Of a DNA stretch of 64,000 bases, positions 34,342-43,324 are shown one piece after another; position 1 is the stretch's first letter, and the number at the start of each line of letters is the position of its first letter. The translations under genes and the position numbers were made by a program. Origin of the DNA: an uncultured Lachnospira sp. GTDB lineage: Bacteria; Bacillota; Clostridia; Lachnospirales; Lachnospiraceae. The notes under the pieces are model-generated. The model was not told the DNA's origin. It saw only the letters and a list, made by a program, of their open reading frames with translations, and did not search any database. The stretch covers positions 55,502-119,501 of the forward strand of contig CAJUBU010000011.1 of assembly GCA_910585095.1 (NCBI GenBank). The letters run 5' to 3'.

Positions 34342-35190
34342 TTATAATTTTAGTAACCGAGCAGCATTATCACCAAGTATTGCAGACGTATCTTTATCAG
34401 AAAGACCACTGTCTTTTATAAATTGAATAACATTTTTTTGAGAATCCCAAGGGCAATCCGTACCAAATAGTATTTTGGAAGCCCCATGTTTTTTAACAAA
34501 TCGTAAAAAACGTTCTCTTGACAATGGAGGTGCTTCTTCTGGGCGGCGTTTTGTATTTGGAGCAGGCTTTAATCGAAGGAGTGAAAGCGCTGTGTCAAAA
34601 TAGACATCCCGTCCAAGAAGAGTGCCTTCTACTTGTGAAGAGCATCCCCAACCACCCATATGAGCCAATATCATATTTTTTGGCTGAAGGGTATCTAACA
34701 TTGTCAGGATATGTGATATGTTGGCATAATTATACAACGGTATAGTGATATCATATCCTGCATGAATCAAAATAATCATATCATTTTCACAAGCGTATTC
34801 TATAATATGAAGATATTTTATATCATCAATATATGTTCTTTGAAAAATAGGATGCAGCTTAATCCCTTTTACACCGTTATAGGCAAGGTCTTTAATGATT
34901 TTTTTAGGGTTTTCATTGTCAGGGTGTATTCCACCAAAAGAAATTAATCCTGTTTCTTCAGAAAATTCATTGATAGCAATGGCAGTTTGATTAATGTTTT
35001 CTGTTTGAGTCGGTTTGGTAGCAACGGGTAATAGAATAGAGTAATCAACATGTGATTCATTCATAGAGGATATCAAACTGTCATTCGTTCCTTTTATATA
35101 GTTTTTAATTCGTCCATTATGACCAAGTGTATAAATAGCTCTGTCTGCCAAAAATGAAGGAAATGTATGGGTATGAAAATCAATAATCAT
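34342..35190 (-). CDS. Amidohydrolase-2 family metal-dependent hydrolase
   Basis: A 282-residue TIM-barrel hydrolase with IIDFHTHTFP (HxH), GIKLHPIFQ, ILIHAGYD, LAHMGGWG and LFGTDCPWDS, the complete set of metal ligands of the PF04909 family. The start at 35190 is chosen because GAGG precedes it and the HxH motif then lies at the N-terminus; 38 further upstream codons are open but implausible. It ends two bases from the convergent ligase gene, without a visible terminator between them. Confidence 0.82.
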   Translation of the reverse strand: MIIDFHTHTFPSFLADRAIYTLGHNGRIKNYIKGTNDSLISSMNESHVDYSILLPVATKPTQTENINQTAIAINEFSEETGLISFGGIHPDNENPKKIIKDLAYNGVKGIKLHPIFQRTYIDDIKYLHIIEYACENDMIILIHAGYDITIPLYNYANISHILTMLDTLQPKNMILAHMGGWGCSSQVEGTLLGRDVYFDTALSLLRLKPAPNTKRRPEEAPPLSRERFLRFVKKHGASKILFGTDCPWDSQKNVIQFIKDSGLSDKDTSAILGDNAARLLKL

Positions 35191-35307
35191 GGTTATCCTC
35201 ATTTCTACAATTATAATACGGTTTCTAATTTTGTATAATATAACATAGGTTGCCCCAATTTTCCATTGAATATAATTAAAAATAATAAAAATATAATTTT
35301 CCAAGTA

Positions 35308-35336
35308 TTGTTAAAACAAAACATATGTGCTATAAT
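35308..35336 (+). promoter_or_regulatory. Promoter of the STM4015-4011 cluster
   Basis: TTGTTA (35308-35313), 17 bases, TATAAT (35331-35336). AAAGGAG follows at 35351. Confidence 0.7.
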
Positions 35337-35380
35337 TACTTTATTATGGTAAAGGAGAAAGAACTGCATGACAGTTCTAA

Positions 35381-36244
35381 ATGGTGAGTATGGGCAAAAG
35401 TAAAAAGTATGTTTATGATTGGGATGAATGCGATGGTGGCAAAGGTCCAGATACGATGATAGAAGATATGCTTACAGATAGTGAACTTCCTGATTTAGAA
35501 GAATTGATTATCGGCTGTTGGGGTTATGAAGGTGAGGATTGTCAGGAAATTATTAATGGGATTGTTGAAAATGCAGATAAATTTAGCCATATTACAAAGT
35601 TGTTTGTCGGTGATATGACTTATGAAGAGTGTGAAGTGTCTTGGATTGAGCAGGGAGATTACAGCAAGTTTTGGGCAGCTATGCCGCAGTTGACAGAATT
35701 GACGATAAAGGGCAGAACCAATTTGACATTAGGAGATATCGAACATGAAAATTTAAGGTCATTGACCATTATTTGTGGTGGTCTTGGCAAGAATGTTATC
35801 GAGGAGATTCAAAAAGCAAAATTGCCTAATTTAAAGAAGCTTTTATTGTATATTGGTGTTGAGAATTATGGATTTGATGGGGATGCAAAAACGATTGAAA
35901 ATTTATTAGCAAAATCGGATTTTCCAAATTTAACCTATCTTGGAATTACAGACAGTGAAATTCAAGATGAATTGGCACAAGTTGTTCTTGAAAGTAAATA
36001 TATGAACCAGATTAATACATTGGATTTGTCTAATGGTACTTTGACGGATAAGAGTGGCGCTCTTTTATTAGAGAAGATTCCACAATATCCAAATATTAAA
36101 AAAGTAGATTTACATTATCATTATTTATCTGATGAGATGATGGGAAAATTGAAAAAACTGTCAATTGTTATAGACCTGTCAGAGCAGGAGGTAGCCGAAG
36201 CATGGCACGGAGAAATCTGGATGAATGCAATGCTGACAGAATAA
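35381..36244 (+). CDS. STM4015 family leucine-rich protein
   Basis: A 287-residue protein (284 if started at ATG 35390) with leucine-rich repeats such as LPDLEELIIGCWG, MPQLTELTIKG, LPNLKKLLLYIG, FPNLTYLGITDSEI and YPNIKKVDLHYHYLS. I recognise it by context and sequence as the STM4015 family. It heads a five-gene operon. The strong AAAGGAG (35351-35357) is about 23 bases away from this start; it better fits an out-of-frame ATG at 35368 that opens an 11-codon leader ending at 35403. It may be a scaffold or recognition protein for the cluster's enzymes; no peptide substrate is evident. The 3' end overlaps the next gene by 43 bases. Confidence 0.75.
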   Translation: MVSMGKSKKYVYDWDECDGGKGPDTMIEDMLTDSELPDLEELIIGCWGYEGEDCQEIINGIVENADKFSHITKLFVGDMTYEECEVSWIEQGDYSKFWAAMPQLTELTIKGRTNLTLGDIEHENLRSLTIICGGLGKNVIEEIQKAKLPNLKKLLLYIGVENYGFDGDAKTIENLLAKSDFPNLTYLGITDSEIQDELAQVVLESKYMNQINTLDLSNGTLTDKSGALLLEKIPQYPNIKKVDLHYHYLSDEMMGKLKKLSIVIDLSEQEVAEAWHGEIWMNAMLTE

Positions 36245-37302
36245 AAAAGATTTTGCTGCTTGGTGTAGAAGGCGAAAAAAGAAAGATTTATTTTGAAAAA
36301 GCGGTCTATGCGGCAGGGATTGATTATGAATTTTGTGATTGGAACAATTTTTTACTTTTGGAGAAAAGGGACGATTTAAAGCATTGTATTATTAAAATTG
36401 ACGCGCCAAAGTGGGACAGCTCTGTCTTAAATGATTTAGATAAACTTACGAGTCAATATAAGAAAGCGCTGTTTACTTTGGCAGAGCTACCTTTTGGCAC
36501 ATATTTTAATCATCCTATGGATATTTTAGAATTGTTAGATAAAAGAAAATGTAAACAAAAGCTAATACAAAATGGTATTCCTGTCACCAAACCTATTTTT
36601 CATATGTTTTCAAAAAGTGATGAATTGTTATCATTTATGAGGGAAAATCGGTTAAGACAGGTCTTTGTAAAACCTGTTATGGGTTCTGGAGCTGCTGGTG
36701 TGTCTGCACTTCGTTTTGAACCAACAAAAAATAAGATTGTTTTATATACATGTGCACAGTTACTCAAAGACAAACTTATCAATACAAAAAGAATGCATCG
36801 CCTAGAACAAGATAAAGCAGTTGAATTTTTAAATGCTCTTTTGAAGCTGGATTGTATTGTAGAAAAATGGCATAAAAAGTTTCATTGTCAAAGTAAGGAT
36901 AATGATTATTTTGACAACAATTATTCTTTTGATTTGCGTGTGATTGTCCAAGATGGAAAAATTGATTATATTTTGCCGCGATTATCAAAAGGACCTATTA
37001 CCAATTTACATTTAAATAATTTGTCAATCCCTTTCAATGAATTGAATTTAAAAAAATCTACGATTGATAAACTTTGTGATGTCTGTATCAAGACGGCGGC
37101 ATGTTATCCAAGATTAAACAGTATAGGTCTTGATGTTTTATTAGAAGAAGGCAGTGAAGAACCTTATATTATTGAGATGAACTCACAGGGCGATTTGATG
37201 CATAAAGATGTATATAGTAGCAATACAATTTATAGAAAACAAATTGAAATTATAAAAAACATAATGGTAGACGGATATATAAGGAAAGGACAGAAAATAT
37301 GA
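36202..37302 (+). CDS. STM4014 family ATP-grasp protein
   Basis: A 366-residue protein with an ATP-grasp layout: VFVKPVMGSGAAGVSAL near residue 155, FDLRVIVQDGK near 245 and SIGLDVLLEEG...PYIIEMNSQGD near 310, the metal- and ATP-binding strands. AGGAGG (36186-36191) lies 10 bases before the start. ATP-grasp enzymes of this type join a carboxylate to an amine or thiol through an acyl-phosphate, often on peptides (RimK-like), so a peptide or small-molecule ligation step is plausible. The substrate is unknown. Confidence 0.8.
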   Translation: MARRNLDECNADRIKKILLLGVEGEKRKIYFEKAVYAAGIDYEFCDWNNFLLLEKRDDLKHCIIKIDAPKWDSSVLNDLDKLTSQYKKALFTLAELPFGTYFNHPMDILELLDKRKCKQKLIQNGIPVTKPIFHMFSKSDELLSFMRENRLRQVFVKPVMGSGAAGVSALRFEPTKNKIVLYTCAQLLKDKLINTKRMHRLEQDKAVEFLNALLKLDCIVEKWHKKFHCQSKDNDYFDNNYSFDLRVIVQDGKIDYILPRLSKGPITNLHLNNLSIPFNELNLKKSTIDKLCDVCIKTAACYPRLNSIGLDVLLEEGSEEPYIIEMNSQGDLMHKDVYSSNTIYRKQIEIIKNIMVDGYIRKGQKI

Positions 37303-38159
37303 TGAATGAAGTACCATTTGCAGCATTTCGCGCCAGCATGACAAAAAATGAAACGTCTGTTGATATGACACAGGTGGTGGGCAGCAACGATATTTTGTTT
37401 GTATGTCTTGATACATTAAGGTATGATGCTGCTGTTGAGGAAGAAAAGAGTGGCGGCACTCCTGTTTTAAATCGTTATGGCTTATGGGAAAAACGTCAAG
37501 CGCCGGGCAATTTTACATATCCTTCACATCATGCTATTTTTGCGGGCTTTCTTCCTGGAAAAGAGGAAGCAAAAAATATTGCACAGCAGGAAATGTTATT
37601 TTTTCCGAAAAGTAGTGGTATGGGAAAAAATGCACCAAAGGGTGCGTATGGTTTTTCTTCAAGCAATCTTGTTCAAGGGCTTCATAATGATGGCTACGAT
37701 ACATGGTGTGTCGGCGGAGTAACATTTTTTGATAAACGTTCCGATATAGGCAATGTTTTTCCAAGTTTTTTTGAAAAGAGTTATTGGAATCCTTCGTTTT
37801 CATGTTCTGTAAAAGAAAGTGTCAATAATCAAGTGGATTTTATTATAAAGAAACTCGAACAAAATACGGATGACAGAAAAATCTTTTTATATCTCAATGT
37901 ATGTGCAATTCACTATCCAAATTATTTTTATTTGGATAATAATAAAAATGACAGTATTGAGAGCCATAGAGCAGCGTTGAGATATGTTGATATTCAACTG
38001 GGACGGTTATTTGATTGTTGGAAAGAAAAGCGGGGAAAAACATTTGTTGTATGTTTTTCAGACCATGGCACATGCTATGGTGAAGATGGCTATATATTCC
38101 ATGCAGTCAATCACCCTGTTGTTAATACTGTTCCATATAAACATTTTTTTATAGAGTAA
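37299..38159 (+). CDS. STM4013/SEN3800 family sulfatase-like hydrolase
   Basis: A 286-residue member of the alkaline-phosphatase/sulfatase superfamily: metal Asp in FVCLDTLRYD, nucleophile Thr or Ser in NFTYPSHHAIFAG, and the C-terminal metal loop FSDHGTCYGEDGY. It lacks a signal peptide, so it acts in the cytosol, unlike most sulfatases. It overlaps the ATP-grasp gene (ATGATGA) and follows AAGGAAAGGA. It probably removes or transfers a phospho- or sulfo-group on the product of the cluster. Confidence 0.82.
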   Translation: MMNEVPFAAFRASMTKNETSVDMTQVVGSNDILFVCLDTLRYDAAVEEEKSGGTPVLNRYGLWEKRQAPGNFTYPSHHAIFAGFLPGKEEAKNIAQQEMLFFPKSSGMGKNAPKGAYGFSSSNLVQGLHNDGYDTWCVGGVTFFDKRSDIGNVFPSFFEKSYWNPSFSCSVKESVNNQVDFIIKKLEQNTDDRKIFLYLNVCAIHYPNYFYLDNNKNDSIESHRAALRYVDIQLGRLFDCWKEKRGKTFVVCFSDHGTCYGEDGYIFHAVNHPVVNTVPYKHFFIE

Positions 38160-38232
38160 AAAATTATTATAAAGAAAAGAAGAATATACTATTATTAAAG
38201 GTTATGTACATCTTTGCACAGCAGGAGACATT

Positions 38233-39540
38233 ATGAATCGATATATGCAATATATGTATAGTTATCCTCATAAAACAGCTTATGGTTTCTTAGAAAATAT
38301 CAATTTAAACAATTATTTTTATCATTTGGAAGGTGAAGGGCATAGTTTATATCTTCATCTTCCTTTTTGTGAAAGTAAATGTGGTTATTGTGATTTATTT
38401 TCAGTGACAGGATTGAATGAAACAAAGATAGATAACTATATTGAAACAGTAATAAATCAATTAAAACAATATAAACAATTTTTACCACAAAGTACAATTT
38501 TTCAAGATTTTATTATTGGCGGAGGCACGCCGTTGTTATTGACAGATAAGCAGTTATTAAGGATTTTTGAAGCAGTAAAAGAATATATGCCATTGAGTAA
38601 AGAATGTAAAATCATTATAGAGACAGCTCCAAATCAGACCACCCAAGCAAAAATTGCTTTGCTGCAAAAGATGGGTGTTACACGGGTTAGTTTAGGCATA
38701 CAAAGTTTCCATGATATGGAGTTGAAACAGCTTCAAAGAAATCATTGTAAAGAGCAAGCTTTGCAGGCGGCAACGATTTTGAGCGATGCAAATTTTGAGT
38801 GTGTTAATTTTGATTTTATTTATGGCATACCTAATCAGACAGAAGAAAGTTTTATTGATTCTTTAAAGCAGGCGATTGCATTTTCTCCAGATGAAATATA
38901 TCTATATCCGCTGTATATTAAACATGGTGTAAAACTTCTAAAATCATCACAAAAAAATGATGTTGATTCAGAAAATACATATCGTTTATATCAATGTGGT
39001 TCGGCTTATTTAAAAGAAAATGGATATATACAATGCTCTATGCGCTGTTTTTTAAAGAAAACACAAAACAATCAAGACCGATGGGAGCGACCATTTACAG
39101 AATGTGGGTTTAAAAGTACATTATCGCTAGGATGTGGAGGACGAACCTATTTAGGCAGGCTTCATATATGTACGCCTTACAAAATAACAAGATGTGCAGC
39201 ATTAAAAGAGCTTGACAGTTATATTCAGACAAAAGACCATATGATGGTACATCATGGGATTTTGCTCTCGGATGATGAATTAAAAAGAAGGTATGTCATT
39301 AAACATTTAATGATAATTCCTGGAATTTCAAAGAGCGCTTATAAAAAGGCATTTGCATCGGATTTGTTAGTGGATTTTCCAATTATCAATGAATGGATAA
39401 AAGCAGGGTGGATTGATGAGAGTAACGACTGTATTTGTCTTACTGAAATAGGGCTTGGTCTTTCTGATTATATTGGACCAAAGCTTATCTCAGAGGAAAT
39501 CGCAGAAAAGATGCTTGAGTGGGAGCGTGTCAATGGATAA
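38233..39540 (+). CDS. STM4012 family radical SAM protein (HemN-like)
   Basis: A 435-residue radical SAM enzyme with CESKCGYCDLF (CxxxCxxC, near residue 50), GGGTPLLLT, SLGIQSFHDMELKQLQR and NFDFIYGIPNQT, the signature strands of the HemN/coproporphyrinogen family. HemN itself needs additional residues for its porphyrinogen; this branch is distinct and sits in a conserved five-gene set, so a haem role is unlikely. It starts behind AGGAGA. Its end overlaps the next radical SAM gene by 8 bases. Confidence 0.85.
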   Translation: MNRYMQYMYSYPHKTAYGFLENINLNNYFYHLEGEGHSLYLHLPFCESKCGYCDLFSVTGLNETKIDNYIETVINQLKQYKQFLPQSTIFQDFIIGGGTPLLLTDKQLLRIFEAVKEYMPLSKECKIIIETAPNQTTQAKIALLQKMGVTRVSLGIQSFHDMELKQLQRNHCKEQALQAATILSDANFECVNFDFIYGIPNQTEESFIDSLKQAIAFSPDEIYLYPLYIKHGVKLLKSSQKNDVDSENTYRLYQCGSAYLKENGYIQCSMRCFLKKTQNNQDRWERPFTECGFKSTLSLGCGGRTYLGRLHICTPYKITRCAALKELDSYIQTKDHMMVHHGILLSDDELKRRYVIKHLMIIPGISKSAYKKAFASDLLVDFPIINEWIKAGWIDESNDCICLTEIGLGLSDYIGPKLISEEIAEKMLEWERVNG

Positions 39541-41011
39541 AAACACAATTGTTTACAGAGGTAGTCTGAAAAGTTGTAATTATCACTGTTCATATTGTCC
39601 GTTTTCAAAGAATAAAATGTCCGATAGAGAGCTTGAGAAGGATAGGGAATGTTGGACAGCATTTTGTGAGAGTGTTAGAGAAAGAGTAGATGCTTTTTCG
39701 ATAGGCGCTGTTTTTGTCACACCATATGGTGAAGCGCTCATTCATCATTGGTATTGGGAAGGGTTAGCTTGTTTATCGCGTCTTGATAAGATAGATAAAG
39801 TAGGTGTTCAGACAAATGCTAGTTTTGCCGTTGAAAAATTTTTGAAGATTTATATGGATTTAGGAGGAAAAGTAGAGAAGCTTTGTATTTGGGCAACTTT
39901 TCATCCAGAAATGACGGATATGGATTCATTTGTTGCACAATGCAACAGACTTGTTGAAAAGAAAGTTCATTTAAGTGCTGGAGCAGTTGGCGTACCTGAA
40001 AATATAGAGATAATAAAACAATTAAGAGATAAACTTCCCAAAAGCATCTATTTATGGATTAATAAAATGGATGGTTTAAAAAGAAAGTATACGATTGATG
40101 AATTAAATACATTTATAAAAATAGACCCTTTTTTTATAAATGAATTAAACTATCCAAAAGCTTTCTCATCAATGTGCAAAAATCGCTGTTTTGTTGAGGC
40201 GGATGGACAGCTTCATTCTTGCAATATCAGTAATATAAAGCCTGTTAATTGGTATGAAGGCACAAAAGAAGATATTTTTAATCCACTATGCCGCAGTAAA
40301 AGATGTTCTTGCTATCTTGCTTACAGTGGAAGGGCGGATTTTCATTCTAAAAATTTTTTTGGTAGTTATCCTATTTTTAGGGTTCCTAAAAAGCCAAAAG
40401 CAATCTTTTTTGATTTAGACGGCACTCTTTTTGATAAAGGTTCAAAAAATGGATTATCTTTAGAAACCTATCAATATTTAATGGCATTAAAAAATGATTT
40501 TCCATTGTTCTTTGCAACATCTATGCCAAGAGAAGAAGTGATAAGACGTTTAAGAGAGGCTGTTCATTTATTTCAGGGAGGGATTGTAGCTTCAGGGGCA
40601 TATTTATATTTAAATAATGAAAATGGCTTGAAATTAAATTATTATCCAGTGAAAGTAAATGATTTATTAAAATTACAACAATTTTTAAAAAAAGTAAAAG
40701 CTCGATTCCAATTTTATAAAATAAATGGTATAATCTATAAAGTAACATTGATAAAAAATTGTCGTTTTACATGGAATGATGACGAGTGTGCTTTGATAAG
40801 GGCGTTTTTTAAAGAATCAGAGTGTCGTTTTTTTGTTGAAAACCATTGTTTGCAGATTGTTGCCAAAGATAGAAATAAAGGTACAGGTATCTTAGAGATT
40901 TGTTCATGGCTTGGCATTTCAGCAAAAGATGTGCTGTCTGTGGGGAATGATAAAGAAGATATTGCAATGGAAGATGTTTGTGGTGCCTATGTTAAAATAC
41001 ATAGATACTAA
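39533..41011 (+). CDS. STM4011 family radical SAM protein fused to a HAD phosphatase
   Basis: The start at 39533 (MDKNTIVYRG) overlaps the stop of the previous gene. Residues 1 to about 275 are a radical SAM domain with CNYHCSYCPF (CxxxCxxC near residue 15), GVQTNASF and a Cys-rich tail CKNRCF...CNIS...CRSKRCSC that may bind another cluster. Residues about 285-492 are a Cof-type HAD hydrolase: IFFDLDGTLFD, FATSMPRE, AKDRNKGTGI and VGNDKEDIAM. I do not remember the family carrying this HAD part as a rule; the fusion implies that dephosphorylation is part of the same pathway. Confidence 0.82.
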   Translation: MDKNTIVYRGSLKSCNYHCSYCPFSKNKMSDRELEKDRECWTAFCESVRERVDAFSIGAVFVTPYGEALIHHWYWEGLACLSRLDKIDKVGVQTNASFAVEKFLKIYMDLGGKVEKLCIWATFHPEMTDMDSFVAQCNRLVEKKVHLSAGAVGVPENIEIIKQLRDKLPKSIYLWINKMDGLKRKYTIDELNTFIKIDPFFINELNYPKAFSSMCKNRCFVEADGQLHSCNISNIKPVNWYEGTKEDIFNPLCRSKRCSCYLAYSGRADFHSKNFFGSYPIFRVPKKPKAIFFDLDGTLFDKGSKNGLSLETYQYLMALKNDFPLFFATSMPREEVIRRLREAVHLFQGGIVASGAYLYLNNENGLKLNYYPVKVNDLLKLQQFLKKVKARFQFYKINGIIYKVTLIKNCRFTWNDDECALIRAFFKESECRFFVENHCLQIVAKDRNKGTGILEICSWLGISAKDVLSVGNDKEDIAMEDVCGAYVKIHRY

Positions 41012-41046
41012 AAGTTGCAGAGTAAAGGAAGGACATGGTGATTGAT

Positions 41047-41868
41047 ATGTATGAATTTACAGAGGATTGTATTACTGGGATTGAAGAGATAGACAGGGAA
41101 CATGAGCATTTATTTCAGGTGATTAATGAGGCATATGGTTTGCTCAATACAGCAAATAAGCATATTGTTATGATTCGAGGATTAGTGAAGGAGTTAAAAA
41201 AATATGCGGAGGTTCATTTTGAGCATGAAGAAGCATATATGAGGAAGATTAATGACCCTGAATTGCCTAGACAAATAAGAGAACATGAAGCATTTACAAA
41301 AAAAGTAAATGATATATATACAGATAATTTAGATGAAGAAGAAAGTAAAAAAATGTTGGAGGATTTGTTGATTTTCCTTTCCAATTGGCTGTATCGGCAT
41401 ATACTTGGAAGTGACATTATGATTGGAAAGATGGGAACAGTGCAAACTTCTTCAACTTCATCTAACGAACAATCTTTCCAATTTACGCAAGAGTATAAAA
41501 CCAATATTGATTTTATAGACGAAGAACATAAACAGCTCTTTCAGATTATTCAGAATGTATATGATGTTATACATATGGAATATGTCCATGATAAATTTGA
41601 TAGAATTGTCAATGTGTTAAATGATTTAAAAGATTATACAGATAAACATTTTTCAGACGAAGAAGAATATATGGAGCGTATTCGATATAAAGATATTGAA
41701 GTTCAACGATTAGCTCATAGAGCGTTTATTGAAAAATTAAATCAAGTGGATTTGGAATCCGTTGATGATAATCAAGAAGAATATCTTGAAGAATTGATTA
41801 ATTTTTTATTAGAGTGGCTTAAAAATCATATTTTAAAGATGGATAAAAAAATACCTCCTGAAAAATGA
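41047..41868 (+). CDS. Tandem bacteriohaemerythrin
   Basis: A 273-residue protein with two haemerythrin domains. Domain 1 has REHEHLF, HFEHEE, REHEAF and YRHILGSD; domain 2 has EEHKQLF, KHFSDEE, LAHRAF and KNHILKMD, so both di-iron sites look complete. It probably binds oxygen for scavenging or delivery in an anaerobe. Start choice is uncertain: ATG 41035 lies too close to AAGGAAGG (41025-41032), GTG 41038 fits better, ATG 41047 lies 14 bases away. It follows the STM4011-type gene by 35 bases and could be cotranscribed, perhaps protecting oxygen-sensitive radical enzymes. Confidence 0.85.
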   Translation: MYEFTEDCITGIEEIDREHEHLFQVINEAYGLLNTANKHIVMIRGLVKELKKYAEVHFEHEEAYMRKINDPELPRQIREHEAFTKKVNDIYTDNLDEEESKKMLEDLLIFLSNWLYRHILGSDIMIGKMGTVQTSSTSSNEQSFQFTQEYKTNIDFIDEEHKQLFQIIQNVYDVIHMEYVHDKFDRIVNVLNDLKDYTDKHFSDEEEYMERIRYKDIEVQRLAHRAFIEKLNQVDLESVDDNQEEYLEELINFLLEWLKNHILKMDKKIPPEK

Positions 41869-41933
41869 TAATGGCTGTTGTATATATTAGTTATAAAATC
41901 AAAAATGTAGATATATTTAGAGTAATTTAACCT

Positions 41934-41978
41934 CAGCAAGTAAGAAGCGAAGGAGATTGCGAATATTTGCTTGACATG
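41934..41978 (+). repeat. Intergenic structured repeat, family B, copy 3
   Basis: AGAT (41954-41957), constant loop TGCGAAT, ATTT (41965-41968). It differs from copy 2 at both sides of the stem. Confidence 0.55.
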
Positions 41979-42026
41979 TGGACTGTTATAAAATCAAACA
42001 ATATAAGATAGAATATAGAAATTTTT

Positions 42027-42100
42027 TATTTCCGTGAGCAATAACTGCCATGAGAGTAAAATACCATAGTATTAAAGGCGGCTATGGTATTTTACTAAAT
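42027..42100 (+). repeat. Intergenic structured repeat, family A, copy 4, with perfect 15-base stem
   Basis: It begins TTATTTCCGTGAGCAATAAC and ends in AGTAAAATACCATAG (42055-42069) pairing perfectly with CTATGGTATTTTACT (42082-42096). The stem sequence differs from copy 3, yet pairing is complete. Confidence 0.65.
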
Positions 42101-42142
42101 ATTCATAGATTATATAGAAAATTGATTTTACAACAGTCCACC

Positions 42143-42171
42143 TTTATTTTATAGTTTTATTATGATATAAT
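42143..42171 (+). promoter_or_regulatory. Extended -10 promoter of the flippase-like gene
   Basis: TATGATATAAT contains the extended -10 TGn and TATAAT (42166-42171); the -35 (TTTATT, 42143-42148) is weak. Confidence 0.45.
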
Positions 42172-42227
42172 TTCTGTGTTTACGATTTTATAGGTTTTAC
42201 AGATTAAGAGAAAGGTCATTAATTTAT

Positions 42228-43274
42228 ATGAGTAATAAGTTAAAAAAACGACTTGGTCAAATTCTTTTATTTGTTCTTGTAATGGGATTTACATTTTTTA
42301 CAGTATTTGAAGGGCAAGATTTAAATGAAATATTAGACTCCTTAACTTCATTATCCCCTTTAGCGTTGATAGCCGCTTTGATTTCTTCATTTTTATATGT
42401 TTCCTGTGAAGGGTTTATGATATGGTTTATGTTTGCCTCCCATAATGGCATAAAAGGATTTTTTCAATGTATAGGTTATGCGTTTATTGGCTTTTTTTAT
42501 AGTGGAATAACACCTTCTGCTTCTGGAGGGCAGCCAATGCAGTTATATTATATAAAAAAAGATGGATATAGTTTTTCTAAAAGCTGCGCTACATTGACAG
42601 TGATTGCAGCAATGAATAAATTTGTTCTTGCATCGGTTGGCGTTGTATTGCTTCTTTTCTTTAATGATGTCATTAATGAAGTCTTTTATGGACATATGGG
42701 ATGGTACTATTTGGGATTAATTATTGTTGTATTTTGGGTAGTGCTTCTTTTGTTTATTATGATAAATCCAGATTTGATAGAACGAATAGCGCGGGTAATA
42801 TTAAAAGGGCTTGTAAAGATACATATATTAAAAGATTTTGAAAAAAGTGCAAAAGCAATTCATGGTTTTTTTGACGGATATAGAGATGTAAAAAAATCGT
42901 TGTTAGAGGATAAGAAAAAAGTTACATATATGTTTTTAGTAAGTTATTTACAACGATTTTTTTTAGTTGTATTGACTTATATTGTGTATAGAGGATTTGG
43001 ATTGTCCGGCAGTAGTATTCAATATATTATGTTGGTACAAATAGCAATTATGATATCGGTGGATATGCTTCCACTGCCAGGCGCTCAAGGAATTACAGAA
43101 TTTTTGTATAAAAGGGTATTTGAGGGTGTGTTTACAAGTAAATATCTTACAGCTTCTATGTGTGTCACAAGATTTGCAAACTTTTACTTTTTATTGTTAG
43201 TAGGCATTTTGGTAGTATTAGGAAAAGCAATTTTAAATCATTATAAAAATAAAAATTACGTAATAGACAAATAA
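42228..43274 (+). CDS. Flippase-like integral membrane protein (UPF0104/LPG synthetase TM family)
   Basis: A 348-residue protein with about eight helices. The segments GFFYSGITPSASGGQPMQLYYI and DMLPLPGAQGITEFLY are the conserved loops of the lysylphosphatidylglycerol synthetase membrane family (MprF N-terminus, AglD/YbhN-like). It lacks the MprF synthetase domain, so lipid or glycolipid flipping is the most likely role. The spacing of 12-13 bases between AAAGG and the ATG recurs at other genes here. It precedes two further membrane proteins. Confidence 0.82.
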   Translation: MSNKLKKRLGQILLFVLVMGFTFFTVFEGQDLNEILDSLTSLSPLALIAALISSFLYVSCEGFMIWFMFASHNGIKGFFQCIGYAFIGFFYSGITPSASGGQPMQLYYIKKDGYSFSKSCATLTVIAAMNKFVLASVGVVLLLFFNDVINEVFYGHMGWYYLGLIIVVFWVVLLLFIMINPDLIERIARVILKGLVKIHILKDFEKSAKAIHGFFDGYRDVKKSLLEDKKKVTYMFLVSYLQRFFLVVLTYIVYRGFGLSGSSIQYIMLVQIAIMISVDMLPLPGAQGITEFLYKRVFEGVFTSKYLTASMCVTRFANFYFLLLVGILVVLGKAILNHYKNKNYVIDK

Positions 43275-43324
43275 TAGTTATATTATTTTATCTGAAATAA
43301 TTGGACAGCTTATGGAGAATTAAT

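Noticed and set aside
38233..39540. Haem biosynthesis HemN
   Set aside because: The motif set is HemN-like, but the gene is embedded in the STM401x cluster without any haem gene nearby.
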